Part shown: piece after piece, positions 21,854 through 35,350 of the stretch | Layout of the letters: every line of letters starts with the position of its first letter | Numbering within the stretch: position 1 is the stretch's first letter | NCBI RefSeq assembly: GCF_905475465.1 | Contig: NC_062238.1 | Coordinates: 2,584,501 to 2,648,500, forward strand | Origin: Pieris napi | Taxonomy: Eukaryota; Arthropoda; Insecta; Lepidoptera; Pieridae | Length of the DNA: 64,000 nucleotides | Reading direction: 5' to 3' | Translations under genes and position numbers: made by a program | Notes under the pieces: generated by a model | Told to the model about the DNA's origin: nothing | Database searches by the model: none | What the model saw: only the letters and a program-made list of their open reading frames with translations

Positions 21854-24800
21854 ATGTTTTATGCACATTTTGTGCTGGCCAAAAAGGGCCCACTGGCCAA
21901 AATTTGGCTGGCAGCCCATTGGGATAAGAAGTTGACCAAGGCTCATGTATTTGAAACTAACATAGAGAAGTCTGTTGATGGAATTCTTAAGCCCAAAGTT
22001 AAGATGGCTCTGCGGACATCAGGCCATCTGTTGCTTGGTGTTGTTAGAATATACTCTAGAAAAGCAAAGTACCTTTTGCAAGACTGTAATGAAGCTTTTG
22101 TTAAGATCAAAGTAAGTGCTTTTAATTTTCTTAGTACAAAAGAGAATCTTGCTTTTGAATTAACTAAGCTAAATGGAAATCTTTGTTTAGATGGCCTTTA
22201 GGCCTGGTATGGTAGACTTGCCTGAGGAACATCGAGAAGCGGCAATGAATGCTATTACATTACCTGAGGTGTTTCATGATTTTGATACAGCAATGCCAGA
22301 ACTTAAGTAAGTTAACAATAATGTTCTATTAAGACTAATTTTTAAATGTTAATTTCAACTTTTGTAACAAACTATTTTTTTGTAACTATTAGTCTATAAA
22401 AATATAGATTGTCAATGAAGGAATATTTCTAAACACATCTGATATGGTTTAAAAGAAGTATTACCCTTTACATATTTGCAAATTGTAAAGTTGTCAGTAA
22501 TCATAATATTCTTTATTCAATAATTTGTTTTTTTTACTTAGTGAAGTAGACATTGAAGCTCAATTCTCCCTAAATCAATCACGGGCAGAAGAGATTACAA
22601 TGAGAGAGGATTATGGGTCCTTAAACCTGGTCACTCATGATGATGGTTTTGGTGATATGGGTTTTGATACAGAAAATCCAGATATAATGAGAGATGCCAT
22701 TGGAAATGAGGGTGGATTGGAACAAGTATGTAAAAATTGCTTTCACAGTTCAAGTTTCTTCTTAAAATTTTTTTTTGCAATTATTTAACACAAATTAAAT
22801 TACCTTTAAACATTATGATTGAAATTTAATTGGATGCCCTTTATAATAAAGATTATATATTTTTTAGAGCAACCTGTTATTTGCGGAAGGATCATCTCTT
22901 GAATTAGGGAAGGATGGACAAAATGCAGGGGTAGGTGGAGCTGCTCCAGTCTTGGCCGAATCTCATGCCCCGAGGATGGAAGCTGCTCCCAACACTCACA
23001 TGGATGATGGCTTTGGCGGTTCTATACCAGATGTTGGAGATTTTGGACGTACGTTTCTATGAATTCGCTGATTAAAAAAACTATTTTTTATTTAACATAA
23101 GTGGCAAATAGATTTACAGATACTCCAAAAGTATAGAGTAATTAAAACTTAAGTTGAGAAACCCACTATTTGGATTAAACTATGTGTCTTGTGTGATGTG
23201 TCACTATCTTAGACAAGTCCATGGAGATCTGATGTAGTTTTGATGAAAACTCTAGTATTCATAGATATTGTAATTCTCACATCCTTGTATGTGCAATTCC
23301 AGACGCCGGCGGTTTGTTTGAGGGTGATCTATTCGGTGACGTCACAGCAAGTAGTTCAGGCGCCGGCGCCACACCCGGAATGGCTGGGACTTCTGCCCAG
23401 CCGCAATCTTTGCAGGTATGTCAACATTGAACTCACGAAAACATCTTTTTGGTCATATGTCATTGGGGAAGCACATTTAAGAAGTAGGAATGGCAGCACA
23501 GTCTTTTAAAAAAATTATAATACTGACTAGTTACCTGTCAATTTAATGTAGCAGTCTCTCACTGATATAGTGAATAATGTAATAAATTCTCGTTTTAATC
23601 CGTTAAAGACGTCTTATTTAAATGTGTATACTAAAAGCAATGTTGGCCTAGTGGCTTCAGCGTGAGACTCTCATACGTCAGGTCGTAGGTTCGATCCCCG
23701 GCTGTGCACCAATGGACTTTCTTTCTATGTGCGCATTAAACATTTGCTCGAACGGTGAAGGAAAACATCGTGAGGAAACCGACATGTCTTAGACCCAAAA
23801 AAGTCGACGGCGTGTGTCAGGCACTGGAGGCTGATCACCTACTTGAATCATATTTAAAAATGATCATGAAACAGACTCAGAAATCTGAGGCCAAGACCTA
23901 AAGAGGTTGTAGCGGCACTGATTTATTTCTTATTTACTAAAAGCATTATATTGTATTTCAGGCTGAAATAGACGCAGCTGGAGTAGGCGGTGGAGACACG
24001 GCAGCGGCTCCTGAAGTGCCCGACTCAGACGATGACATGGGAGACCATTATGACGCCGGGGACTCTCCACATCACAGGTACCACTTGTATGAAGTCACGT
24101 AGCCCCCTGACTGGCCTGGGCCTCCATTGGCCGAGGTCGAGAAAATATATTCAGGGTATAACGTTAACCTACTGTTTGTAGGCGCAGTTGTTTTGATAAT
24201 ACAAATATAACTATAAATATTCATCTGATTGTTATATATTTCACTTTTATATGTGCACCAATGGACTTACTGTCCATGTGCGCAATTAACACTGGCTACT
24301 ATGGTGAAGACAAACAGGCATGCCTAAGGCCGTTTAGATTCAAAAAGTTGACGGCGTGTGTCATCTACTTGCCTATTAGAAAAAAATCTGGAGCACAGTC
24401 GTAAAAGGACGTAGCGCCATTGTTTTTTTTATATAATTCAAATATATAATGAATATGTAGTTATAATTATTCGTTTTCTAATTCATTGATATTTTTTTAA
24501 GAGAACTAGGCGATTAGCGTTCTGCGCTTACCAGTAACATTTCGTCTGGAATATACTCGAGATCGGGGTAAAGCCCTTAAAAGTTATGATGGAGGTGATA
24601 TTTAATAAATGATTTCTGTATGTAGTTGGGCGGGATCTCCTGCGCCGGAGTGTCCCCCATCTGAGGATACTGCTATGCCGCCTCCACCACCGCCCGTGCA
24701 GCCCACGCTGCCCATACCTATGGTGAGAGCTATAGTAGACTTTGTTTATTAACTTATTTTAAATAGAAATAAATGCATTACTTTAAATAGTTCCATACTA

Positions 24801-27800
24801 TATCTTAACCCTTAATTGGTCGCGTGGGGTGTCATACACCCCAGAGCGGGTTCCCAGGCGCACAACTTTTTAAAATTTGAATTTAGCGCGCTGCTCTTCT
24901 AGGTAGCTTCGTAAACACGTAAAACGTACATGATTTTGTTGCGAGCAGCGCTCGGTTGTGGACGTTTGGGCTCGGAGAGTGTGTTTGGGGTGCACGACAC
25001 CCCAGGTGACTGTTTGTGTGGTCTAAATTCCGAGTAAGTAAATAGTTGTTAATTTTATGTGCAACCTGAGTGCAACCTAATGGACCATTCAAACTACCCT
25101 CTGATACCAAAAGTCTAGTAAAACGATTGATAGAACCTATTTCCGGGACTGGAAGAAATGTTACCATGCACAACTGGTTCACTAGTGCCCCACTGGCCAA
25201 ATCGCTTTTAGATGAACATACGCTTACCATGGTGGGCACACTGAGAAAAAACAAGCCCGAAATACCAAAGTGTTTCTTACCGGAAAAAAATATTGGTTAT
25301 TTGGTTTCCAAAAAGATATGATTTTGTGCTCATATGTGCCGAAACCAAGAAAAGCAGTTCTGCTTTTATCGACAATGCATCACGATGATAATGTTGAGGG
25401 TGAGAAAAGAAAGCCCGAAATTATTCATTTTTATAATAAAACGAAAGGGGGAGTTGATACGAACGACCAAATGTGCGCCACTTATAATGTAGGAAGACGT
25501 ACCAAAAGATGGCCGATGGTGATATTTTTTCATATTTTCAATATCACAGGTATCAATTCCTATGTAATATACAAATCTAAAATTGGCTCCAATATATCCC
25601 GAAGACTATTTATAAAGCTACTGGCTGTTGATTTAGTCAAACCTCACCAAATATCAAGAGCCAGCATACCCACACTACCACGACCGCTGCAAAAACGACT
25701 AAAAAGACAACATGAAATTCAGGACCAAGAATCTATTTCTGAAGCAGGCCGATCGCAATCATACAAAAGGTGCCATGTATGTCCAAAAAGTAAGGACAGG
25801 AAAACAAAGACTGAATGTTTTAAATGCCATAAACATGTGTGCAATGACCATATGAATATAGTCTGTAAAAATTGCAACGATTAAAACTAGGATTTGTAAA
25901 AAATATTTTTCATATTCAAAAAATAAGTTGATTATATTAAAAATATGTTTAAAAGTTGATTAATATGTAAGTTAAAATGTTCTAATTAATACAAGTGTGA
26001 TTTTGCATGTATTTCGTATTTTATTTTATTTCCTAATTCTGGGGTGCTAAGCACCCCACGCGACCGCTTATGCAACTTTGTAGGCGCGCCCAATTAAGGG
26101 TTAAGAATAAAGTGTGAAAAAGTTATTTTGTTTAAAAAATAAAAAAAAATGTATAAGATCGGTATTCATATTTTAAGTAATTTGAAAACTACTCTGTTGT
26201 TGAACTAATGGACTAATTATCTCTATGTTTTAAAGGATAGACTAGGAAAATATTAAACTTAATGTTAGACTAAAAAATAACTACAAACAGCCGTTTAAAA
26301 AAAAAAGGTTGTCTGTAAAGTCGGTTTACTGACGATAGTTGAACATGACAACGTCATAAGAAATTATTGATGGAATGGTTACATTTTTCAAAAGAAAATT
26401 TAAATTTTATTTGTTTGATAGGTATTTTGTGTGGATATAGAGAAGGAGGTAAATGGATATCACAATTGAATTGATCAAGTTACATTTATTTGTACGCATA
26501 AATACAATTATGTAAATTTTTTAACGAACGTACACTCCCGGACGCGGAGGCCGATTGTGCTTCTTTGTCGCTCGTTGCGCGCTCTCGCTTGCACTTCAAG
26601 CCTTAAATGGAACGCCTCAGAGCGAGGTAACGCCGCATGCGTCATGATTTTTCGTGCGTGCAGCCGGCTCCATCGAATTTTAAGACGTTGTCACATCAAA
26701 AACTTCTCATTAAAAGTACAATTAACTCTTGGTACTATTTATTTATAAAAAAATACTTTATATAAATATGCAAAACCTTAAATAGGTAAATACTATTAAC
26801 GAGGACTCAAAATAATCTTCATTTTACAGGAAGTAGATGGGATGGAGTCCCAACCGGAAATAGAGCGGCCGGAAGAGCGGGCGGAGACACCTGCGCCTGC
26901 GCTCGATTCTACTACTTTGCTACAAAACGAGGAAGAATCCTTCGCTTTGGCTCCAGTTGATGCTACTGTACTTAAAGGTAAATAATAAGTGTAATTTTGG
27001 CTTTAAAAAGACTATCTTGAAGGCACTTTTTTAATGAACATTGCTTTGAAGTTACCTCAGCCCACTGTAAGGGTCAGATTCAGAGGCGAGAGTTATGACT
27101 TATTAAGTATGACTCACATATGTCTATACGAAATTTAATTAGATTTTTTCCAAGATGGCGACCCGGTCGACCCGGTACAAGGGTGTTCCATAAATAAAAT
27201 TGCGTCCTCTAATAAATGTTCAGCAAATGTAACATTTCAATAAATATTCTTTTGTAGCAAATATATTTCTATGTATGTATTGATCATAAAAATCATATTT
27301 TTCAAATTCTATATATTATTAGGCTACATTTTACTTCAAAGTTACTAACCTCCCGTATATTGTTATTAAATAAATATGATAATAAGTAATTTATATTTCA
27401 CAGGCATCACAAAAACGAAACGCAAGCGTAAACTTATAGTGGACGAAGTGAAGAACTTAACCGGTGAAGAGATGAAGAACCAGTTAAGCAATACATCTGA
27501 TATCGTGATAACTCTGGACCTGGCTCCTCCAACCAGGAGATTGATGCACTGGAAGGAATCCGGGGGTGTTGAGAAATTATTCACATTGTCTGCTAGGCCT
27601 ATACCTTCGAGGGTTCTGTTCAAGGTATATTATTTGTTTAAAAAAAAAAAATACAGTGGCGCTGCAACCTCTTTAGGCCACAGATTTCTGAATCTGTTTC
27701 ATGATTATTTTTGAATCTTATAGGCAAGTAGGTGATCAGCCTCTAGTGCCTGACACACGCGGTCGACTTTTTTCGTCTAAGACATGTCGGTTTCCTCACG

Positions 27801-30800
27801 ATGTTTTCCTTCACCGTTCGAGGGAATGTTAAATGTGCACATAGAAAGAAAGTCCATTGGTGCACAGCCGGGGATCGAACCTCAGGGATGAGAGTCGCAC
27901 GCTGAAGCCACTTGGCCAACACTGCTCTATATTTGTTTTAACTAATATTAAAAAAAAAATACATTAGTATAGATAAACAAAATAATTATTTTATATTTTA
28001 TGAGGTGAAATAACTATTTTACAGAAATACCAACGCAACATGATCCTGCGCAGTGAAAACGAAGATGGCGATGCGAAGTCTCCGGAGCCCGAGCAGCCCG
28101 TGGCGAAGCCCCGAGGAAGGAAACGAAGGCACGAGGAGGTATGACAATAATTTATACACATAATGTATTTATCTGTCAAGCATTTGTGCTAAAAAATGAT
28201 ATCTAAACTTTTTTGTTTTGAAGTTTTTTTTTTTTTTTTCAAATTACTTTGGGTTTTTAATTGAATACAATTTTAACATTTTAACCTTTAAATATATTTT
28301 TTTATTAAATGAGGTACATATAATAATTAAGAATAATAATTTTTAGTAAATAGTTGTTATTATCGCATAATTTTGACAAAATAATATTTTTCATAATTTA
28401 AGTTGGATATAATTGCTGAAACCAGTAGCTGTAAAAATAATAATCTAGTACCTAAACTGAAATGGTCTTTTATATTTTATGCAGTGTAATATAAAACATG
28501 AGTTATTCAGATTATCCACCACGCACCGGAAACACCTGCGCCGGCGCTTATACCTGACATACAGCCTCCGACTCCTGTGCCTCAAGAATACGAGCCTTCT
28601 ATTGGTGAGATTTCATATGTTTTCTCATTGTTCACTTCAATTAATAACAAGCTTATTAACACGTGTACATATAAATTTTCAGACTTCTTGAATATTAGAT
28701 TTTGCTTAACTAAAAAACAAATATGTCACAATGAACCAAGATTATAAATTTCTTTTGGTAGAAATTTAATTAAGGTTTTTGGTTAAAATAGTGGAATGCA
28801 TATTCAAGGGAATTATACAATGAAAACAAAATATTATTCCTAATCTTCTGAATATCCAGATAACTTTTGGAATAAAAAATATTTCACTGTTTTAAATATA
28901 ACTGTCTCTTTCATTGAGCATGCTATAGACAAAGACAGCAATAACTTTCAACTTTCAAAACATTCTCATTTCCAACTGTTAACTAATTTCATTGAAATCT
29001 ATTTAATATCATGCTTTATCTTTGTAAAGTAGTTTATTGTTGTTTTAGACTATTATAAATTAAAAAAGCAACTATGTTCAAATACTAAACAACAATAAAC
29101 TATTACAAAATCTAACTGCACAATTTCAACTAACTTCATTTTGGTGTGGTGCGAGTAGAGTCAGAACGAGTGCCTGAACCCACTCCCGGATACCTGTCGC
29201 CGAGGTCTGATGATGAACCTCCTCTCACTCCAGGTAAATGATTTGAAGCCCAATTTGTAAATAGGATATATATATATATATATACAAGTGTCCCATAAAT
29301 CAATGTTAAGCTGAAAGCAAAGTTTTTGTACCTTGTGATATTCTTTTTATAATTGTATGTAAGTATCCCACCGTGCCGAAAAAACAACGTATTATGCAAT
29401 CTTGGCATTTGAAAAAAGATGGGGTATTTAGTCCAAATTCCAAAGTGGTTTAAGTACAAACAAAAATATTTTTTTAATTATTGTTGGTTACAAATATTCA
29501 GAAATTTTGTTGTAATTGACATTAGCCAGTTTGGCTTTGGTCCCGTAATTCCATAAAGCATAGAGCAAGTTACATTGAAATATTTCCAAAAAATATAATA
29601 TTTATAAAAGGTTCTTCCTTAATATGTGAAGTAAATATTAATTATTACACATACATTATTTCAGGTATGCTAAGCAGCATCGGTGCCCCATTGACTCCTG
29701 GAATACTGGGCTCTCTGACACCTGGAACTCTTCTGCAAGGCGGAATCACGCCAGGTTCACTTGGACATGGAGCATTGACGCCAGGTAATTAAACTAGTAT
29801 ATTCATTAAATCGTTGAATTGATAAACTCCTCCTTAAGTTTTAAATTGGTTAAAAATAAACGTCATACACATAAGTTGAAGTTTCTCACTCAAGTTTGTG
29901 AGAAGCTTGAGCGTGCTCAACTTTGAGGTCATGACTTTGAATCACAATGCACCAATATTTTTTTTAAATAGATTGTTGGTATGCCTCAGAGTCAATAATT
30001 TACATTTATCAGGCACAGAAGGCCGATCACCTACCTAAAAAAATAACCACGAAATAGATTCAGATAGCCGAGGCGAGGATAACCGAAGTTATTTGAAGTT
30101 GTTCATTAAGTCTTAACGGTTCCTTAATTTAGTAAACATAGTTTCAAAAATCATAATTAAAAAGATTTTTCGCTGCCATTCTTAAATCACACGTTCACTA
30201 ATCAGGCATTAGTAATGCCGCATTATATATGGCGTTATAAATAAACTATAAATAGTTTGATATAATAATACTATTATTACACCATTTTATTTTTGAATAT
30301 TAATATAAATTTTTAGGTGGCTTGACTCATGGCGGCATGACACCAGCTGGTCTTCATCATGGCGACAACCAGCCGTTAGACCTTGGCTTAACCTCTAGTG
30401 GAATGACACCCTCGGCATTGCACCATGGCGGTATGTATATTTATACTAGTATTTTCAATTGGCAAAAATATACATTAATAATAATTTCTTTGGTGTTTTT
30501 TATGTTGGTAGATTTATTTTTGAGAAAATATTAAGGTTCAATCCAATTCGTTTCCGGTATACTAGTTATAGCTCTGAATCTCGTCTTTGAATCTTTGACC
30601 ATGATCCTCGGAAGTAAATCAATAAAAAAAAGGACTACATGTAACCCCAAAACATAGTAGGTACAACATATACAAAATGTAATATCTAACTATTTCAACA
30701 AAATACAGGGTTCAAATATATAAGAGGGGATAGTATATATTATAAATTGTTACCTTATGTGTATAAGGGAATAGACAATTATCAGTATCTCCTAAACAAA

Positions 30801-33539
30801 GCCCACCAGCACAGTGATGAACTGTGTATGTTGTTAGCTCAAAGTTTATGATTGTGTACAATTGTTTTTATTTGTATGATTCTCTTAATTCCTTACTTTC
30901 TAAGTAAAGCAATTTGTACAGTGGTTTGACTCTTCAGACACACCTGGCTCAGGTTAAACACCATTGTGATTTTTTTTGGTGTTTTTATACTCTTAGTTTA
31001 TGCAGCAATAATAATAATAAAAACATTTGTGTAGCTAAATAAGCCTTATTGTAGCCTCGTACATACGTTCATTTGGGTATATTTAATATTTACAGGCATG
31101 ACTCCAGGATTAGGTTTAGACAGTGGTATGACCCCAGGGGGGCTAAGCCACGGAGGTCTTACACCTGCCGGTCTACATCATGGAGGAATGACACCAGGTA
31201 TGTTGTGATAAATATTATCTTCAGGAAACTTTTTAATTATTCCTAAACCACTTCGGAAGTCTATAAAGTAACAGACTTAACACGTCTTTGCATCATACAC
31301 ATTCTCCATAGTTGGTAAAAAAAAGCACTGGAAAAACATTTTTTTTTTAAATTTTCAGGTGGTTTGGATCACGGAGGAATGACGCCAGTTGGCCTACAAC
31401 ATGGCGGTATGACACCCGCTGGTTTACACCACGGAGGAATGACACCGGCTGGCTTACACCATGGAGGAATGACACCGGCAGGTTTAGGACACGGTGGAAT
31501 GACGCCGGCGGGCTTGGTTCACGGTGGAATGACACCGGCAGGTTTAGGGCACGGTGGAATGACCCCAGCGGGATTGGGACACGGTGGAATGACCCCAGCC
31601 GGTTTGGGTCACGGTGGAATGACACCCGGTGGATTGGGTCACGGAGGAATGACACCAGCGGGATTACAACACGGAGGAATGACGCCGTCAGATTTAAGAC
31701 ATGGAGGAATGACGCCTACAAGTAAGATTTTTCATATATTTTAATTATTGTAACACAGAAATCATGATATATTATAGACTATTCACCAGTCGTTGTCAAA
31801 AATATGAGTTATATATAAAAGGATCTCAATTATGTAAATGTTTTGGTTAAAATGTCAAGTATACCATGAGAGTGATGTGGACAGAACCAGCTATTTAAGG
31901 CTACAGAATGAATAAGTGTTTGATCGTAATGTCCACTATCAAATAATGATTCCAAGGAGTGTTATTTCCAGGTGTACAGCACAGTGGTCTTTTGCACCCC
32001 AACTCAGAACTGCCGATGATGCCCCAGGGTGGATCCCACAACCCTCTTCTGGCCACCGCGGACCATCTGCACTCTATGAGCCGAGGGGACTACCAGGTAA
32101 TTTTTATTTTATTTTTTTAATAACATTATTCTGTCCTTCAGCGACTTAACTCTAATTCAATATAATGAAAAGAAAAATGACGCAGTTAAATGAAATAAAA
32201 CTGACCTAAAGTGTATCAAGTTAAGTTTCTTTATTTTGTGCTTTTACTCTATGTTAAGTTACATTTTAGTCTTAATGATACTTTTATGTTTATTTAAAAC
32301 CCGAAAGATTACAAGGTCCCTTACATATGAAATTGGCGTTTTGTCATAATGACACTTTGACCTCAAATATCTCCCCTTTGGTTAGAAATTCCAAATTCAA
32401 TTTTTTACAGCTATTCACTTGTGCATTTGTTTTTCAAACCAAAAATAAATAGAACCTAATATTTGATATATCCTGAGCAAGTTAGCACAGACAATGCAAA
32501 AATCTACTAAAATGATTTTCTTCAAGTCTTTTAATTATATTTATGCTGATTTAAAAAAATTTGTGTGTTTTCAGAATGGATTGACGAATTTAGGCTACGA
32601 TGACCAACAGGGTCATAACAGTCCACAGCATGATTATGACTTGCCTTTAAGTGTTGAGAATGTAAGTATTTTATATCTTGCTGCGACATATATAGTAAAT
32701 TTAGTGAAATATCGCCACCAACATACTTTGACCACATCACCAAAAATACTATTTCTGTGTTCTAAATATTATAAATTGACTCTTGTTCCTCAGATTGTCA
32801 GCATTAAGAAATTAATAAACAGCATGATAAATGAAATTAAAAAAAAAGTTTTGGCATATCTCAACAATAAAACACATGTTTTATTATAATTTGTGTAAAT
32901 TTCAGCCGGAAGAGGGCAGAGACAGCGAATGGCGTGAGGCGGGTGAGACGGACGAACAGTTCGAGGAGCGAGTGTTGAATCGTCGTGCTGCGCAGCTCTT
33001 CTCCTTAATGAAGCCTAAACTCATCGGTGAAGCGAGCATCATGTTTTCAGAGCTTGCACCGAGGCATAATAATAGGAAACAGGTATTTTATTTTGTATAC
33101 AAGTGATAATAATGCAGCACTACATGGCTATCAGCCTTATTTTAAGACGAGGTCTAATGTACCTGCACATCTTCCTTCAATTATTAAAAGTTTTATGAAA
33201 ATAAGTTTCCTATTGACTCTTAAGCAAAATGTTATCTTAATGTTTTTTTTAACTTAACCTCCTAAATGTTGCATAAATTATTTAGAAATTTCTGAAACGT
33301 GTTATTCGAAAAAGTATTTTTTCTTCGCTCATTATGTTGTTAACCCGTCGCTTTTTTATTGATAACGATAGCTTTGTATCGTTACAAGCTGTTTAAAATA
33401 CTTTATTTTCCAGGTTGCCCAGAAATTCTACAGTTTACTAGTTCTCAAAAAGCATCAAGTATTGAAACTAGAACAGAACGAAACATACGGACCCATCACT
33501 ATATCCCGGGGCACCCAGTTCGAAACGGAAGCACTATAA
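21854..33539 (+). CDS. Rad21: cohesin kleisin subunit Rad21/Scc1
   Basis: Twenty coding exons: 21854-22111, 22191-22306, 22542-22725, 22868-23048, 23303-23415, 23962-24077, 24626-24722, 26830-26977, 27404-27624, 28025-28138, 28511-28604, 29159-29233, 29665-29784, 30317-30430, 31096-31197, 31359-31721, 31972-32096, 32575-32661, 32906-33082, 33414-33539. All junctions are in frame (2931 nt, 976 aa). The N-terminal Rad21/Rec8 domain starts MFYAHFVLAKKGPLAKIW and binds Smc3. NPDIMRD in exon 3 fits a separase ExxR-type site. Exon 9 (KRKRKLIVDEVK, IVITLDLAPPTRRLMHW) is the conserved SA/STAG-binding region. The C-terminal winged helix (AAQLFSLM… KFYSLLVLKKHQ) binds Smc1. Length exceeds the 630-720 aa I recall for human and fly because exons 12-16 encode a repeat expansion. 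The meiotic kleisin Rec8 is less likely. Confidence 0.96.
23636..23935 (+). mobile_element. tRNA-derived SINE, near full length
   Basis: In a Rad21 intron. Has a pol III A-box-like head (tggcctagtgg), a B box (ggttcgatccc), then the body gtgaaggaaaacatcgtgag and the 3' part ending ttgtagcggcactg. Same family as the copies at 7553, 24253, 27655 and 60090. Not a functional tRNA: no cloverleaf continuity. Confidence 0.9.
24253..24425 (+). mobile_element. degenerate SINE, same family
   Basis: Starts at the 'gtgcaccaatggacttactg' block and ends at 'gtagcgccattgt', with internal deletions. The tRNA-like head is missing. Confidence 0.7.
24809..26100 (+). mobile_element. piggyBac element copy in a Rad21 intron
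   Basis: Flanked by TTAA on both sides (24805-24808 and 26101-26104), with termini CCCTTAATTGG and its exact complement at 26090-26100; the next bases (TCGCG versus GCGCG) nearly match. Sub-terminal short palindromes around 'ggggtgtcatacacccc' and 'ggggtgctaagcacccc' lie near each end. At 1.29 kb it is about half the size of an autonomous piggyBac; it keeps only the 3' part of the transposase gene. Inserted in the intron between Rad21 exons 7 and 8. Confidence 0.9.
25070..25884 (+). pseudogene. piggyBac transposase remnant
   Basis: Two overlapping frames (25070-25321 and 25270-25884) carry adjacent parts of one piggyBac transposase, so a frameshift lies near 25270-25320. The N-terminal part, including the first catalytic aspartate region, is gone. 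At the second catalytic position the usual DNWFTS reads HNWFTS, so the aspartate is lost. The third (GGVDTNDQM) is intact. The C-terminal cysteine-rich zinc-binding domain (CHVCPKS… CFKCHKHVC… CKNC) is complete. Inactive as transposase. Confidence 0.9.
26525..26690. other. GC-rich insert of unknown origin
   Basis: A patch with many CG dinucleotides (for example 'cactcccggacgcggaggcc') in an otherwise AT-rich Rad21 intron. It has no coding or splice signal I can defend; likely a fragment of a mobile element, possibly an intronic regulatory segment. Confidence 0.3.
27655..27935 (-). mobile_element. tRNA-derived SINE, near full length
   Basis: Minus-oriented copy just downstream of Rad21 exon 9: head with B box (ggttcgatccccggctgtgc) near 27860-27930, 3' end at 'gtggcgctgcaacctcttta' near 27656. 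Confidence 0.88.
29665..31721 (+). repeat. Rad21: Rad21 exons encoding GGMTP decapeptide repeats
   Basis: Exons 13-16 (29665-29784, 30317-30430, 31096-31197, 31359-31721) encode degenerate to near-perfect copies of a ten-residue unit of the form HGGMTPAGLx. Exon 16 alone is a 30-bp tandem array with 12 copies of the HGGMTP core. Exons 13-15 hold older, diverged copies (GGITPGSLGH, GGMTPAGLHH, GGLTPAGLHH). Each of exons 12-16 starts and ends in phase 1, so any of them can be skipped or duplicated without breaking the frame. Every unit has a Thr-Pro pair. The insert lies between the STAG-binding region and the winged helix. Confidence 0.93.
29900..30105 (+). mobile_element. heavily decayed SINE remnant
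   Basis: Scattered matches to the SINE body (aatgcaccaat, ggcacagaaggccgatcacctac, gaaatagattcaga) in a Rad21 intron. Confidence 0.45.
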
Positions 33540-35350
33540 GTCTAAGTGAGGGTTAGTTTTTTTTATAGCAGCTCTCCTAACTGATAAGGACTTTTTATAT
33601 TCATTTATTTACTATAAGAACAATTACATAGTACCTATGCAAAGTTATGACAGTATAGGTTTTATTAATTTTCCTTGAACTTAAAGTATAAATCCTTGTA
33701 AATTCAGTCATTTTCTCTCGACTGTACTGCTAAGAATATTACCTTTAGTAGGTCATTGAAATCTAAGTATTTAAACTGCGGATCCTCTATTTATTATTTC
33801 AATATTTATAGATTAGTATGGTTTTCTATAACTTCCCGTCAGGATTGCACTGTTCTCAACGTTTATATCGCATGTTGTATATAACACAAATGAATATCAG
33901 CTAGGTTTGCTGTCGTTTAAGAACTTTTCCTTTCAAGGGTAATATTGTGTAAGTGGAAGAAGGAAAATCTCGAATTCATAGAAACTCCATTTTGGACCAA
34001 AATTATAAGCAAATGTTGATCTCAGTATTGGATTGCAACATTAAAGGGGAGTCTACTTTATCATTGCTTCTTGCGTCAGTGTTTATTTAAGGATTTCTGT
34101 GACATTACATATCGTCAATTTCGGCTTAAGGTCTATATTTTAATATGAAGTATTAAAGTGAAAAAGATACCCGTAAGCGATAAAGTGGACTTTTCTTTGA
34201 ATAAGTTTCTGTGAGCTCGATAAATGTATTTGTTGGTTAGACATGTAGTGAATCGCCTTATTTTGTTTTGCTCTAGGTTAAGGGAAATTATTGTAAAGTT
34301 TAAATTGTTTTATAGCTTCAATTATGACAATAGTAAATATTCTCCTAATAGTTACAAAGGAAATCATGTTATCACTGTTGGCGCCGTAGAATCTATATGT
34401 TTCGTTCCATTAAGTGATTATTTAATTCATTGTTTTGATAATACGTTTTGTAACCCACATCATATTCTTATATAATTGTAAATAAGAATGAATGGTAATT
34501 AGTTATTCTACGGAGTCAGCAGATATATGCTCGACACATACTGTTAAGAATGTTATCATAAACTCTTTTGAAATCATGTTTGTTAAGTATTGAGTGCATT
34601 TACTTAATCAAACTTTCTTTATACCGACAACACAAATCCCAAAACTAAGTTATTTAAAGATTTATCAAATATTAAGTATATACTCGTGTAATAATGTAAT
34701 TAAACTAACTAGACTAAATTTCTAGCAACCGACTTGAATTGATATTTTTGCTGTTAATTGAGATTACAAATAAGCCCTCTTAATGTAAAGATCTTTTATA
34801 CCTGTCAGACTTTTAGTGTAATTTGTGTATGTCAGAATTTGGAAGCCGATCAATGATTAAGTAAATGTAACTGCACTTGAAAAAATTATTCCAAGTTAGT
34901 TAAAAATTATTTTTTAAGTAGTTAACCTAAAATTATGTACAAGATGTGTAATGTTAAGTAATGCATTACTGAACACCAAATAAATTAAAAGAACATTGTC
35001 TATTATAAAAGAAATTCAATATATTTACATGTTTATACGAGTTGAGTGTGCGATGTGTGAATGTTTTTTATACGATTAGGGATTTTTGGTTAAGTGCGGT
35101 AATATTTTGTGTTCATTTAAAGATTGAAACTACGACCAGAGTGTATAAATTCTAAATTAAAAGCATTCTGAATGCCTGAACCTGTTTTAGTATTAAGTTA
35201 AACTGTAATGAAAAATCCGAGTGTGTATTTCTCTGCTATGTACCTAAGAACGGTAAGTTTTGTGCCACATTGTGTTATGTTGTAATATCTGAATGGGAGG
35301 TACATACTTGGATAATTAACACTTATTTGCAATAAAGAATTTGTTAATAT
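33540..35350 (+). other. Rad21: Rad21 3' UTR and downstream
   Basis: No further coding sequence. Candidate poly(A) signals AATAAA occur near 34979 and at 35331-35336; the latter is followed by a T-rich stretch and is the best candidate, implying a 3' UTR of about 1.8 kb. Confidence 0.5.

Noticed and set aside
23640..23710. tRNA gene
   Set aside because: Has A- and B-box-like motifs but is the head of a SINE; other copies share the same non-tRNA body downstream.
27376..27714. Extended 112-codon frame as a separate gene
   Set aside because: First part is Rad21 exon 9; the rest is read-through of its donor into a SINE.
31347..31655. Minus-strand 102-codon frame with FHRDPN/SFHRVL-type repeats
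   Set aside because: Antisense shadow of the Rad21 30-bp tandem array.
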